A stretch of DNA of 64,000 nucleotides. It comes from CAYYIS01 sp964470965 (lineage in GTDB: Bacteria > JAAXHH01 > JABIQT01). Below, in pieces: positions 45,390 through 54,139 of the stretch (its first letter is position 1; each line of letters starts with the position of its first letter). A program made the translations under genes and the position numbers. The DNA lies in the NCBI GenBank assembly GCA_964470965.1, contig CAYYIS010000014.1, forward strand, positions 1 through 64,000, written 5' to 3'. Under the pieces are notes generated by a model. It saw only the letters and a program-made list of their open reading frames with translations. It had not been told where the DNA came from and searched no databases.

Positions 45390-46820
45390 ATGCATCTGGA
45401 CGATTCCAGCTTGAATTTTGATTCTCGTTTCGAAGACCCCGAAAAACTCAAAGCTCTCTCCCGTCGAGGGTTCATGGGGCGGTTAATGGGCGGTGTAGCC
45501 GCCGGCGCAGCCATTCTTTCCTTTAAATCCAAGGCATCCGCCAAACCGATTCCGGTACCCGCCGAAGGTGAAATACCTGAGGCAGATGATGAAGCCTACT
45601 GGCAATGGGTCACCGAACAGTTTTTACTCCGCGATGGCCTGATCTATATGAATACAGGGACACGCGGTCCTTCGCCGGCGCCCATTCATAACGCACACGT
45701 TGCCGCCCTGGAAGGCATCAATCAAGATTACACCAGTTATTCCAAGTATGTATACACCAGCGATTTCCGGAAGGGCATGCATGAAAAAATGGCTGCCTTT
45801 CTCGGTTGTAATTCCAACGAAGTCGCTTTTACCAATAATACAACCGAGGGCATGGTATTCGGTACATTTGGTCCCGACCTCCAACCGGGCGATGAGATTC
45901 TGTATACCAACCACGACCATGGAAGTGGCGCACAGCCGGTTAATCTGAGAGCTAAACGCCAGGGGTTGAAGGTCAAGGTCATCGATCTCTCTGACCCCAA
46001 ATACCATCCGCCTGAGAGCCCGGATGTACTGCTTAAAGCATTCGAGGAAGCGATAACACCCAGGACCAAACTGATCAGTTTCTGCCATGTGAATTATACC
46101 GACGGTGGTACCATGCCGGTCAAGGAGATCTGCGAGATGGCCCGTTCCAAGGGTATCTTGACGCTGGTAGACGGTGCTCAGCCTCCCGGAATGTTGAAGC
46201 TGGACATGCACGATCTGGCTTGTGACATGTATGCCGGTCCGTGCCACAAGTGGATGTTAGCCTCGATGTACACCGGTTTCTTCTACATCCGGGAGGATAT
46301 CATGGACCGGGTATGGCCGACTGTGTATTCCGGGCCGATCGACGGATTAACCATGTACGGAACGCCTCTGATGGGCCCAAGCAAGGCATATTATGAAGAA
46401 TACCTTTCATCGGCTGCCAAATTTGAGCTCCGCGGTTCCTCAAACACCCCGGCTCGTATTTCCATCGATGCAGCGCTTGATTTCCATAACATGCTGACAC
46501 GGGAGGGCGTGGAAGCCCGGGATCGATACCTCGCCAAGAAATTCATGATGGGATTGAAAGGGATAGACGGTGTTAAGATGTACGTCTCCGAAGATCCCCG
46601 GCTGAGCTGTGCACTGGTGTCCTTCACGGTCGATGGCGTACCGACGAAGCAGCTTAACGAAATGCTCTGGGAGCGGCATCACATCTACATCCGCAGCGTG
46701 GCACATCCGGAAATTAACTGGGATGTAAACCGTGCGTCCATGCACATTATGGTCACAGGCCGGCAGGTCGATACACTTATCGGTGCAATCGAAGAGATCG
46801 CCAAGGAGAAACGGCTGTAA
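45390..46820 (+). CDS. Class V aminotransferase-fold protein with Tat signal
   Basis: A 476-residue PLP enzyme related to isopenicillin-N epimerase-like and cysteine desulfurase-like proteins. The N terminus carries a twin-arginine signal: SRRGFM at 24-29, a Gly/Ala-rich hydrophobic part, and an ASA cleavage-type site near residue 51. The PLP core follows, with YMNTGTRGPSP, TNNTTEGM, the cofactor-ring Asp261 (LVDGAQ) and the Schiff-base Lys287 (GPCHKWML). A cofactor-loaded enzyme fits export by Tat, which carries folded proteins. Its substrate is unknown. The gene stands alone between two divergent or convergent enolase-superfamily units. Confidence 0.88.
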   Translation: MHLDDSSLNFDSRFEDPEKLKALSRRGFMGRLMGGVAAGAAILSFKSKASAKPIPVPAEGEIPEADDEAYWQWVTEQFLLRDGLIYMNTGTRGPSPAPIHNAHVAALEGINQDYTSYSKYVYTSDFRKGMHEKMAAFLGCNSNEVAFTNNTTEGMVFGTFGPDLQPGDEILYTNHDHGSGAQPVNLRAKRQGLKVKVIDLSDPKYHPPESPDVLLKAFEEAITPRTKLISFCHVNYTDGGTMPVKEICEMARSKGILTLVDGAQPPGMLKLDMHDLACDMYAGPCHKWMLASMYTGFFYIREDIMDRVWPTVYSGPIDGLTMYGTPLMGPSKAYYEEYLSSAAKFELRGSSNTPARISIDAALDFHNMLTREGVEARDRYLAKKFMMGLKGIDGVKMYVSEDPRLSCALVSFTVDGVPTKQLNEMLWERHHIYIRSVAHPEINWDVNRASMHIMVTGRQVDTLIGAIEEIAKEKRL

Positions 46821-47115
46821 CTTTAGTAATGTCCGTGACTCAGTATGGATATGGGCGACGTGGTTTTCAGGGCGCCCCACTCTTGCGGCCTGTCAGACTT
46901 TTATCGCCGGGGACGCTACTCTGCCGGCTGCTGGTTGACCAGGGGATTTTGAACTGACCTGTCAGCCTGCGTTGCCACGCTAGTGTGCTGAAATTGAGGC
47001 TTTGCCCCTGGATGCAGCGCTCGACAGGGAAAACTGCGCCCTGTAAAGGCTCGGACGGAATTCAGTGCCCCGGCGTCCCCATCGATTAGAAAATTCCACC
47101 TGGCCCTTAAGCCAG

Positions 47116-48270
47116 TCAGTCCTTCTTATCCGTATTCAGCCAGCGGGAGCGGCCCATCCGCGCAGCTACGTACTGATAATCGTATGTGTCGTCCGGGTTA
47201 CTGATATTTCCGGTGGAAGGGTACTGTGCGATAGCTTCTTCGACGATATCTACGCCAAGTCCCGGTGTATCCGGAACGACAATATGACTGTCAACGATTT
47301 CCGGTTGACCGATCATTACCTCAAAACGCTGCGGCACATCATCTTCCAGATGTTCCAGAATCAGAAAGTTCGGAAGGGTAGCCATCAGGTGAACCGCCGC
47401 CATCTCGGCGACAGGTCCCAGGGATCCGTCATGGGGCGCCATGGTGATATAATGCGATTCTGCAAGTGCCGCCATCTTCTTCATCTGCATAAGGCCTCCG
47501 GCCCGGCCGGTGTCCGGCTGCACCACATCGATAACCTCCCGTTCAATCAGCTCTCTGACACCATAGATGTTCGCGTGACGTTCGCCGGCTGCAATAGGGA
47601 TGTCCACCGCATCGGCCACCCTGGCTAGCGACTCCACATTCTCCGGCGCCACGGGATCTTCGTAGAAGAGAATACCGAAGGGCTCGAGACGTTTGCCAAC
47701 TGATATCGCATCCCTGGTGGTCAACCACGGCGGTCCGTGGAGGTCGACCATGAGATCGATATCGGGCCCCACCGCGTTACGCAACGATTCGACGGTTTCC
47801 AAGATGTTTTCAATGCCACCCGTTTTGAGGGCTGTGTATCCTCGATCTACCAGATCCCGTGCCCTGTTCGCGTTATGTGCATGGGCATAGATACGAACCC
47901 TGTCGCGCATCTTGCCCCCCAGTAGGTTCCAGACCGGAACTTCAAGGGCCTTCCCTTTTATATCCCAAAGTGCCATTTCTATACCGGTCATGGCGCCGGC
48001 GCCCACGATGCCGGTCATGCCGTGGCCCATTATAGCGACGAACATCTTCTGCCAGAGCCTTTCGATATGAAAGGGGTCTTCGCCTATGATAATCGGTGTC
48101 AAATCCCGAATCGCTGTTTCCACGACACGCGGCCAGCCGCTGGCTTCTCCTACGCCGTAAATTCCACTGTCGGTGTGTACCTTCACGAACAGCCAGTTCC
48201 TTGCCGACCAACCACCGGTGTCCGATGGCCCCGCATGCATCAGAAAAGTTTCGATATTGGTGATTTTCAT
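47116..48270 (-). CDS. Mandelate racemase/muconate lactonizing enzyme-family protein (galactonate dehydratase-like)
   Basis: A 384-residue enolase-superfamily protein with a complete active-site pattern: D176 and H178 (VDLHGPP), E204 (FYEDPV), E230 (AAGERH) and the catalytic His in APHDGSLGP. The pattern matches the D-galactonate/D-gluconate/mannonate dehydratase branch. The last 30 residues (from SNPDDTYDYQ) are an unusual polar tail. GGAG five bases before ATG supports the start. It is a lone gene, convergent with the Tat aminotransferase gene, about 295 bases apart. Confidence 0.88.
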   Translation of the reverse strand: MKITNIETFLMHAGPSDTGGWSARNWLFVKVHTDSGIYGVGEASGWPRVVETAIRDLTPIIIGEDPFHIERLWQKMFVAIMGHGMTGIVGAGAMTGIEMALWDIKGKALEVPVWNLLGGKMRDRVRIYAHAHNANRARDLVDRGYTALKTGGIENILETVESLRNAVGPDIDLMVDLHGPPWLTTRDAISVGKRLEPFGILFYEDPVAPENVESLARVADAVDIPIAAGERHANIYGVRELIEREVIDVVQPDTGRAGGLMQMKKMAALAESHYITMAPHDGSLGPVAEMAAVHLMATLPNFLILEHLEDDVPQRFEVMIGQPEIVDSHIVVPDTPGLGVDIVEEAIAQYPSTGNISNPDDTYDYQYVAARMGRSRWLNTDKKD

Positions 48271-48890
48271 ATCCTCTCCAGATTAGAATGATTGCGTGTC
48301 GGCATCCCTTTGTAAAATAACCCATGTAGTAGTAAACACAAGAAGATACGACGCGTGGTGTCTTAATATATACTTGACACATGGCGGTAACGCGATAAAC
48401 TCATTCACATATATCGTAACACATCACATCCGTGAGTAATTTCGATGGTGATTAAGTTCTCTCATGGCTACGTACATTCGACGTATCGTGTAGGGTGAGT
48501 CGTATTGGCGGTCAGGCAGGCAGCCGGTTAATAAGTGAGTCGAAGACATACCTGTGTCCTCGTCAGGAGGGATTGGCTACGCTTTTTTTCATACGTCTCA
48601 CCTTGGAGAGTACCCTGGTTTGGAATTGAGAACAGGTGACCCTCTGACCGGGAGGTTGGAATCCTGAGATGTCGAATCTTCCCCGGTCCCAGAGCCTTGT
48701 TTCTTCTTGGTTAGCCCCCACTTGGTTATTGTTAAGATAACGAGCGCGCCGTGTGGGACACCCTTCTCGGTCCATGTGACGGGACCACACTAATTTCTCT
48801 GGATTCTGAAGGTCCGTACACTCCGGAATTGTGGCCTAGGTAAAACAGATCGGTTAAGAAAGAATCATTAAATTTGCAAGGATGGATTTT
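48271..48890. other. Gene-poor region between an enolase-superfamily gene and yjbQ
   Basis: About 620 bases with no supportable gene. It holds the divergent promoters of the two flanking genes. Short frames such as 48563-48790 on the minus strand have no features of real proteins. No clear inverted repeat or RNA motif was recognised. Confidence 0.4.
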
Positions 48891-49316
48891 ATGGATTGGT
48901 TTCAAACGGAATTTGTACTCACGCCAAGGACCAGAGGCTTCCATCTGATTACATCCGAAATCTTGCGGCATATGCCGGAGTTATCAGAATTCAGGATAGG
49001 TATGGCCCATATCTTTATCTGCCACACCTCCGCAGGACTTTCGCTGAATGAAAATGCGGATCCGGATGTACGTTCTGATTTTGAAAGTCATTTTAATGTG
49101 ATGGTGCCTGAGGACGCCCCTTATTACGCCCACACATTAGAAGGTTCCGATGATATGCCCGCACACATCAAATCATCGCTCCTCGGCAGCAGCGTGGCCA
49201 TACCGGTATCGAACGGTCATTTCAATACCGGTACCTGGCAGGGAGTCTATCTCTGTGAACACCGGAACAGGGCCGGTGGAAGGAAATTGGTGGTTACGAT
49301 ATGGGGAGAAAAATGA
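48891..49316 (+). CDS. YjbQ/UPF0047-family protein
   Basis: A 141-residue protein of the YjbQ family, whose members have a trimeric fold with a His-rich metal or ligand site; some show weak thiamin phosphate synthase-like activity. Seen here are FICHTSAGLSLNENADPDVR, the segment SDDMPAHIKSSLLGSSV and FNTGTWQGVYLCEHRN. ATG 48891 has AAGGA eight bases upstream and gives a family-like length; ATG 48882 would put the ribosome site on top of the start codon. Converges with the next Gfo/Idh gene, 8 bases between stops. Confidence 0.88.
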   Translation: MDWFQTEFVLTPRTRGFHLITSEILRHMPELSEFRIGMAHIFICHTSAGLSLNENADPDVRSDFESHFNVMVPEDAPYYAHTLEGSDDMPAHIKSSLLGSSVAIPVSNGHFNTGTWQGVYLCEHRNRAGGRKLVVTIWGEK

Positions 49317-49324
49317 CCGGGCAC

Positions 49325-50398
49325 CTAATAACCGCACCAGATTTCACCGGCCTCCTCTTTTGACTGGGCTCTTCCGGTAGCATCTCCGCCCTCCCAACGG
49401 TAGGGGCTCGGGTACAGAGCCCGGGACCGGTCTGCCAGGGGCAGGGAGATGGGCATATTCCCATAGAGAGCCGAATCTCTTGCCGCGATAGCCACCTCCA
49501 ACGCTTGTCGCAGGTCATGGCCGGATATCCATAGATCGCTGCCTGTTCTCACCGCATTGAGGAACGACCTGATCGACGTGCCGAGGTAGTAGAATTCAGG
49601 GTATTCGTATGGTGTATAAGAATGTTTGAGCCTGACCCTTTTTCCGCTTTCATCAGTCCCCCTGAAAATCTCAGGCGGATTCCAGTCCCACCGGACCAGC
49701 GTGTCGGCTGTCCAAACTTCGACGCCGCTATGCGGCGTAGGTTCTCCGAAGACAGATACTTCCAGACCATTTGTCATGGTGAAACGGGCATTAATGATCA
49801 GGCCACTATCGTTGCCACTATCGAGTATCTCCCGTGGTTTTGCCCATGCCATCACCTCTTTTACTTCCGCATTCAAAAACAATCGGAGTACGGATACATG
49901 CTGGCACCCTCCTCCTGAAATCTCACCACCCCAACCATGTACACTACCCCCCGAAACGCCACCGAATTCACCCTGCTTGAGCCATAGCCCCGCTTCATAC
50001 ACTTCCCCCATAGCCCGCTGTAAATTCCCACCCCCGAAAACGATGCCCCGCGCAGCACAGGCGTTGACCATCTCATCAGCGTCTGAAAGTACGGCCGCGA
50101 TCGGCTTGTCGGTTGTGACACCGCGGACACCGACATCCACCGCAGCCATCACAGCGTCTTTAATGTATTTTACCGGCAGGACTACCGCTGCCACATCCGG
50201 CTTGACGGCATCAAACAACGCTTTCGCATCCGGATACAACGCCTGGATTCCAAATCGGCTACCTACGATCTGCCTGCGTTCCGGATTGTGCTCGGCGATT
50301 GCCACCAGTTCCGTGTCCGGTAATGAATTGTAAATATGTGCATAATGCTGCCCCAACCTCCCGCAACCGATAACCGCGACCTTGAGTAGATCCACCAT
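49325..50398 (-). CDS. Gfo/Idh/MocA-family oxidoreductase with DKP instead of EKP
   Basis: A 357-residue NAD(P)-dependent oxidoreductase-like protein. The cofactor motif is VAVIGCGRLGQHYA at residues 7-20. The usual EKP catalytic motif reads TTDKPIA, so K98 is kept but Glu is Asp. GWGGEISGGGCQHVSVLR takes the place of the GGG-x-LxDxGxH segment of many relatives. GGGGAG five bases before the ATG supports the start. It is divergent from the nucleoside transporter gene. Confidence 0.85.
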   Translation of the reverse strand: MVDLLKVAVIGCGRLGQHYAHIYNSLPDTELVAIAEHNPERRQIVGSRFGIQALYPDAKALFDAVKPDVAAVVLPVKYIKDAVMAAVDVGVRGVTTDKPIAAVLSDADEMVNACAARGIVFGGGNLQRAMGEVYEAGLWLKQGEFGGVSGGSVHGWGGEISGGGCQHVSVLRLFLNAEVKEVMAWAKPREILDSGNDSGLIINARFTMTNGLEVSVFGEPTPHSGVEVWTADTLVRWDWNPPEIFRGTDESGKRVRLKHSYTPYEYPEFYYLGTSIRSFLNAVRTGSDLWISGHDLRQALEVAIAARDSALYGNMPISLPLADRSRALYPSPYRWEGGDATGRAQSKEEAGEIWCGY

Positions 50399-50534
50399 AA
50401 AAACTCCCCGTTGACAGGTAGGCTCACCCGGTTCCTGTCAGAGCAAAGAAAATTTCGTTTTTCGTTTTTCATTTTTCAATTATAATAACATGGACCGACC
50501 TCTATCAACAGAATTCCAAGATTCAGGGAGATAT

Positions 50535-51731
50535 ATGGAACGTCTGGTAAGTCTGCTCGGCCTCATCGCCATACTTGTATTGGCGTGGTTGCTGTCGAGC
50601 GACAGAAGGAACATGAACTATCGTCTTATCTTGAGCGGTGTGGGGCTACAGCTTGTGCTGGCCCTGTTACTGCTAAAAACCGAAGCGGGCAAAGCGGCAT
50701 TTGTATTCGCCCGCTTGGCCGTGGATAGGATGATCGGATTTTCCAACGAGGGTGCAAGATTTCTTTTCGGGAGTCTGGTCGACACCTTTCCTATCGGATT
50801 TTCGGTTCTCCCGATGGTTATCTTTATTTCCTCGATAACCGGCGTTCTGTTTTACCTTGGTGTGCTTCAGTGGGTCGTTAAGGTTATGGCCAGGGTAATG
50901 GTGTACGTAATGAACACGTCGGGTTCCGAATCCCTGGCCGCATCCGCCAATGTGTATCTCGGGATCTCAACCTCGCCGCTGGTGGTCGTTCCTTATTTGA
51001 AGACCATGACCAGGTCCGAAATTATGGCGCTCATGACCACTGGAATGGCGTCGGTCGCAGGATCTGTGCTCGCGGCATACGTGACATTCGGTGTGGATGC
51101 CGGGCACCTGATGGCTGCCTCTTTGATGTCCGTGCCGGCGGCACTCGTCATATCGAAAGTCATGGTCCCGGAAACAGAAATGTCTCCAACGCTCGGTGTC
51201 GTGAAAGTTGATGTACCAAGGCAGGATTATAATGTGCTTGATGCTGCCTGCCGAGGAGCTTCGGACGGTATGAAGCTGGCACTAAACATTGCAGCCATGT
51301 TGATGGTCGCCATTGCCTTCGTGTCGCTCTTCAACTGGGTAGTCGGACATGTGCTGTTGGCGGGCGCGCCGCTTAGCCTGGAGCGTATCCTTGGATGGCT
51401 GGGGGCGCCTCTGGCGTGGCTGATGGGCGTTCCCTGGTCGGAAGCCCAGACCGTGGGCATGCTGCTGGGTAAGAAAACGATTCTTAACGAATTCCTGGCG
51501 TATCAGGATCTTGGGGAGGTCAGAGCACAACTCTCAGACCGATCCTTTGTAATCGCCACCTACGCATTGTGCAGCTTCGCAAATTTTGGATCGATCGCGA
51601 TCATGATCGGCGGCATAGGCAGCCTGGTTCCAGAACGGCGTAAAGATATAGCCCGGTATGGCCTGCGCTCCCTGATTGCCGGTGCCTTGGCAGCCAATAT
51701 GACCGCGACGATCGCGGGAATACTGATATGA
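50535..51731 (+). CDS. Concentrative nucleoside transporter, NupC/CNT family
   Basis: A 398-residue permease with about ten membrane segments that imports nucleosides with H+ or Na+. It aligns by eye with E. coli NupC from its start (ERLVSLLGLIAILVLAWLLSSDR) and has FSNEGARFLFGSLVD, SGSESLAASANVYLG, and the hallmark GKKTILNEFLAYQDLG, followed by CSFANFGSIAIMIGG. ATG 50535 is preferred over 50490 because AGGGAG lies four bases upstream and the N terminus matches NupC. The N-acetyltransferase-like gene follows after 16 bases. Confidence 0.92.
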   Translation: MERLVSLLGLIAILVLAWLLSSDRRNMNYRLILSGVGLQLVLALLLLKTEAGKAAFVFARLAVDRMIGFSNEGARFLFGSLVDTFPIGFSVLPMVIFISSITGVLFYLGVLQWVVKVMARVMVYVMNTSGSESLAASANVYLGISTSPLVVVPYLKTMTRSEIMALMTTGMASVAGSVLAAYVTFGVDAGHLMAASLMSVPAALVISKVMVPETEMSPTLGVVKVDVPRQDYNVLDAACRGASDGMKLALNIAAMLMVAIAFVSLFNWVVGHVLLAGAPLSLERILGWLGAPLAWLMGVPWSEAQTVGMLLGKKTILNEFLAYQDLGEVRAQLSDRSFVIATYALCSFANFGSIAIMIGGIGSLVPERRKDIARYGLRSLIAGALAANMTATIAGILI

Positions 51732-51747
51732 TGAGCGTATAGAAAAA

Positions 51748-52590
51748 GTGCATACCGACCCCCATTTCGTTGTGAAAGACCAGGCTGTCCTCCATCGGTT
51801 CTATCGGTATGCCGGTATCGATCCGAAGAAAGACTCCGGAATTATCCTGATGGAAAAGCTCTGCCAGGCGTTTTCGCGGATTCCCTATGAGAACCTGACC
51901 AAAATAATCAAGTCGGATACGGTGGTGAGCGCTGGAAGCGCCAAACGGATGCCGGATGAGGTTATTCAGAGTCATCTCGATTTTGGAACGGGAGGCACCT
52001 GTTTTTCGCTGACAGCCGCTTTCATCGCGGTTTTCAACGCATTGGAAATCGAAGCGCATCCAATCCTGGCTGACCGGTATTACGGTAGTGATACGCATTG
52101 CGCCCTGGTATTCCTTAAAGGAACGGATTTATACCTTCTCGACCCCGGATATCTAATCAACACCCCGGTAATACTACCGCTTTCATCTCGGGTATCGGTC
52201 GTCACGATGTTAAATACCATAGAACTGGTACCCCACGATGCAGGTAAAAAAGTCGACCTTTTCACGATCGTCGGCAATGATCGACGCAACCGGCTGACCT
52301 ACAAGGTAGACCTGGTTGACGGTTCACGTTACGGTCAGGCCTGGGAACATTCATTTACCTGGGAGATGATGACGTATCCCGTTCTGACACGTTATCACAA
52401 GGGCCGGCATCATTACCTTCAGGGCAATCGGCTGCGTGTGCGTGATGGGGAGAGGAGCACGAAGAAGGTGCTCTCGGCGGATGAACAGTGTTTATTCATG
52501 ACCGATGTCCTTGGCATTCACCGGGATATTGTTAACAGTGCTATGGAGGTGATCCCTGATGGCAAAGGCCCTTCCGCCGATTCCAGTTAA
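51748..52590 (+). CDS. Arylamine N-acetyltransferase-like protein
   Basis: A 280-residue protein with the NAT catalytic triad: C85 in GTGGTCFSLT, H117 in GSDTHCALVF and D132 in YLLDPGY, preceded by the family's IPYENL at 46-51. These proteins move acetyl or other acyl groups from CoA to amines, and relatives act in polyketide amide closure. The second half is less conserved. The start is a GTG at 51748 with no clear ribosome site, which may mean translation depends on the upstream nupC-like gene. Its last 32 bases overlap the DUF4416 gene. Confidence 0.82.
   Translation: MHTDPHFVVKDQAVLHRFYRYAGIDPKKDSGIILMEKLCQAFSRIPYENLTKIIKSDTVVSAGSAKRMPDEVIQSHLDFGTGGTCFSLTAAFIAVFNALEIEAHPILADRYYGSDTHCALVFLKGTDLYLLDPGYLINTPVILPLSSRVSVVTMLNTIELVPHDAGKKVDLFTIVGNDRRNRLTYKVDLVDGSRYGQAWEHSFTWEMMTYPVLTRYHKGRHHYLQGNRLRVRDGERSTKKVLSADEQCLFMTDVLGIHRDIVNSAMEVIPDGKGPSADSS
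52545..52552 (+). promoter_or_regulatory. Ribosome binding site of the DUF4416 gene inside the preceding gene
   Basis: GGAGGTGA, six bases before ATG 52559 and within the coding sequence of the N-acetyltransferase-like gene. It confirms that the 32-base overlap is real. Confidence 0.7.
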
Positions 52591-53092
52591 ATATTTCGTT
52601 GCGATTCTGTACCATGATCCAAAGTCCCTTCAGACAGCGAAGGAAACAATTACACGTACCTGGGGTCCTCTTGATTTCGAGGGAACAGACCACCGTTTCG
52701 ATGTTTCCGACTACTACCAGGCGGAGATGGGCGCTCCTTTGCAACGCCGACTTATCTTCTTCGAAACTCTCCTTCCCCCTGCTGAGATCGTAGACATAAA
52801 ACTTCGCTGCAATGACATAGAGGATATACTCGCTGTAGACAGGCATCGCACCGTTAACCTGGATGCCGGTTATATGGACCACAATAAAGTCATCCTGGCC
52901 TCAGCCAAAGAAGCCGGCCAGAAAATCTATCTTGACAGAGGGATATACGCGGACATCATGGGCAGGTACGAGAAAGGCCGATACCGGCCTTTCGATTGGA
53001 CTTTCCCGGATTTCCGTGATGGAAGATATGACGAGGAATTTCTGGCAGTACGAAGAATTTACCTGGCACAGAGAAAAGGTATGATTGATTGA
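52559..53092 (+). CDS. DUF4416-family protein
   Basis: A 177-residue protein of the DUF4416 family, whose function is unknown. Characteristic parts are KYFVAILYHDPKSLQTAKE near the start, VNLDAGYMDHNKVILASAKE, KIYLDRGIYADIMGRYEKG and RPFDWTFPDFRDGRYDEEF. Members are found in Deltaproteobacteria, Planctomycetes and related groups. The N terminus overlaps the N-acetyltransferase-like gene by 32 bases, so the two are translationally linked. It converges with the ABC operon, 9 bases between stops. Confidence 0.85.
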   Translation: MAKALPPIPVKYFVAILYHDPKSLQTAKETITRTWGPLDFEGTDHRFDVSDYYQAEMGAPLQRRLIFFETLLPPAEIVDIKLRCNDIEDILAVDRHRTVNLDAGYMDHNKVILASAKEAGQKIYLDRGIYADIMGRYEKGRYRPFDWTFPDFRDGRYDEEFLAVRRIYLAQRKGMID

Positions 53093-53101
53093 ATAGTACC
53101 C

Positions 53102-54139
53102 TCATTCTGCCCATACCAAAACCTTCCCCGCATCAATAGCTGGAAATACCGTGTCCCCTGCTTTCACGTTACATTCTTTGGGCACTATTAAATGAACCTC
53201 CTGGCCGGCCCATTCGACTACCAGGATAACCATTGCGCCCATATGTTCAATCATCGCGACTCTGCCCGGTTGTTTTCCGCCGGTTGGTGCGATGTCCTCG
53301 GGACGTATGCCCAAAATGGCCCGATCAGCGGCGCCCGTTGAGGGGATGATGACTGTACCGTCAGCTGCCGTCCAGGATCCATCCTGGGCAGCAGCTGGTA
53401 TCAGGTTGATCGGGGGCGTCCCTAGTTGACGCGCTACAGCCGGACTGGCAGGATCACCATAAACATCCTGTGGCGAACCTACCTGGAGGATGCGGCCCTC
53501 ATGGAGGACTACGATTCGGTCTCCCATGGACATGGCTTCGATCTGGTCGTGCGTGACGAACACCATGGGCGTGCCAAGGTCCCGGCGAAGGGTAACGAGC
53601 TCCAACCGTAACGCTTCACGCAATTTAGCATCGAGGTTAGTCAACGGCTCATCTAATAGGAACAGTCCTGGACGCCGGACGATCGCCCGCCCGATGGCAA
53701 CTCTCTGCATCTCACCACCGGATAGTCTCGTGGCGCCTCTTTCCAGCAGAGAGGTAATTTTCAGGATATCGGCCGCCCAGGCGATACGATCCTGTATTTC
53801 CTGGGCGGTGTGATTTCTACCCGGTGCTTTCAGGGGAAACGCCATGTTTTCCCGGACCGTCCAATCCGGATAAAGTGAAAAATTTTGAAATACGAGTGCT
53901 ATATCACGTTCAGCGGGTGAGACATTCGTCACATCTCGACCGTGGATTCGAATTCGTCCCTGGTCTGGTGACTCGAGTCCGGCTATGGTGCGCAGTAATG
54001 TTGTTTTTCCGGCGCCTGTTGGGCCCAGAACGACCAGGAGTTCGTTGGAAAATACGTCCAGAGTAATTTCCTGGAGTGCAGGGATGCTATTGAATCGTTT
54101 GGTTATGTTGTTCATTGAAACCGCAGGATTATCCGGCAT
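53102..54139 (-). CDS. ABC transporter ATP-binding protein (MsmK/UgpC type), ATPase 1
   Basis: A 345-residue importer ATPase. Walker A is GPTGAGKTT, the Q-loop VFQNFSLYP, the signature LSGGEMQRVAIGRA, Walker B LFLLDEPL, D-loop TNLDAKLR and the H-loop VTHDQ. The last 110 residues form the OB/TOBE regulatory domain (ILGIRPEDIAP). It starts 11 bases inside the end of the ATPase 2 gene and is the last gene of the operon. With two different ATPases, the importer most likely has an asymmetric head. Confidence 0.93.
   Translation of the reverse strand: MPDNPAVSMNNITKRFNSIPALQEITLDVFSNELLVVLGPTGAGKTTLLRTIAGLESPDQGRIRIHGRDVTNVSPAERDIALVFQNFSLYPDWTVRENMAFPLKAPGRNHTAQEIQDRIAWAADILKITSLLERGATRLSGGEMQRVAIGRAIVRRPGLFLLDEPLTNLDAKLREALRLELVTLRRDLGTPMVFVTHDQIEAMSMGDRIVVLHEGRILQVGSPQDVYGDPASPAVARQLGTPPINLIPAAAQDGSWTAADGTVIIPSTGAADRAILGIRPEDIAPTGGKQPGRVAMIEHMGAMVILVVEWAGQEVHLIVPKECNVKAGDTVFPAIDAGKVLVWAE

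Noticed and set aside
47065..47628. 187-codon plus-strand frame opposite the third enolase-superfamily gene
   Set aside because: Antisense to the catalytic part of a conserved enzyme.
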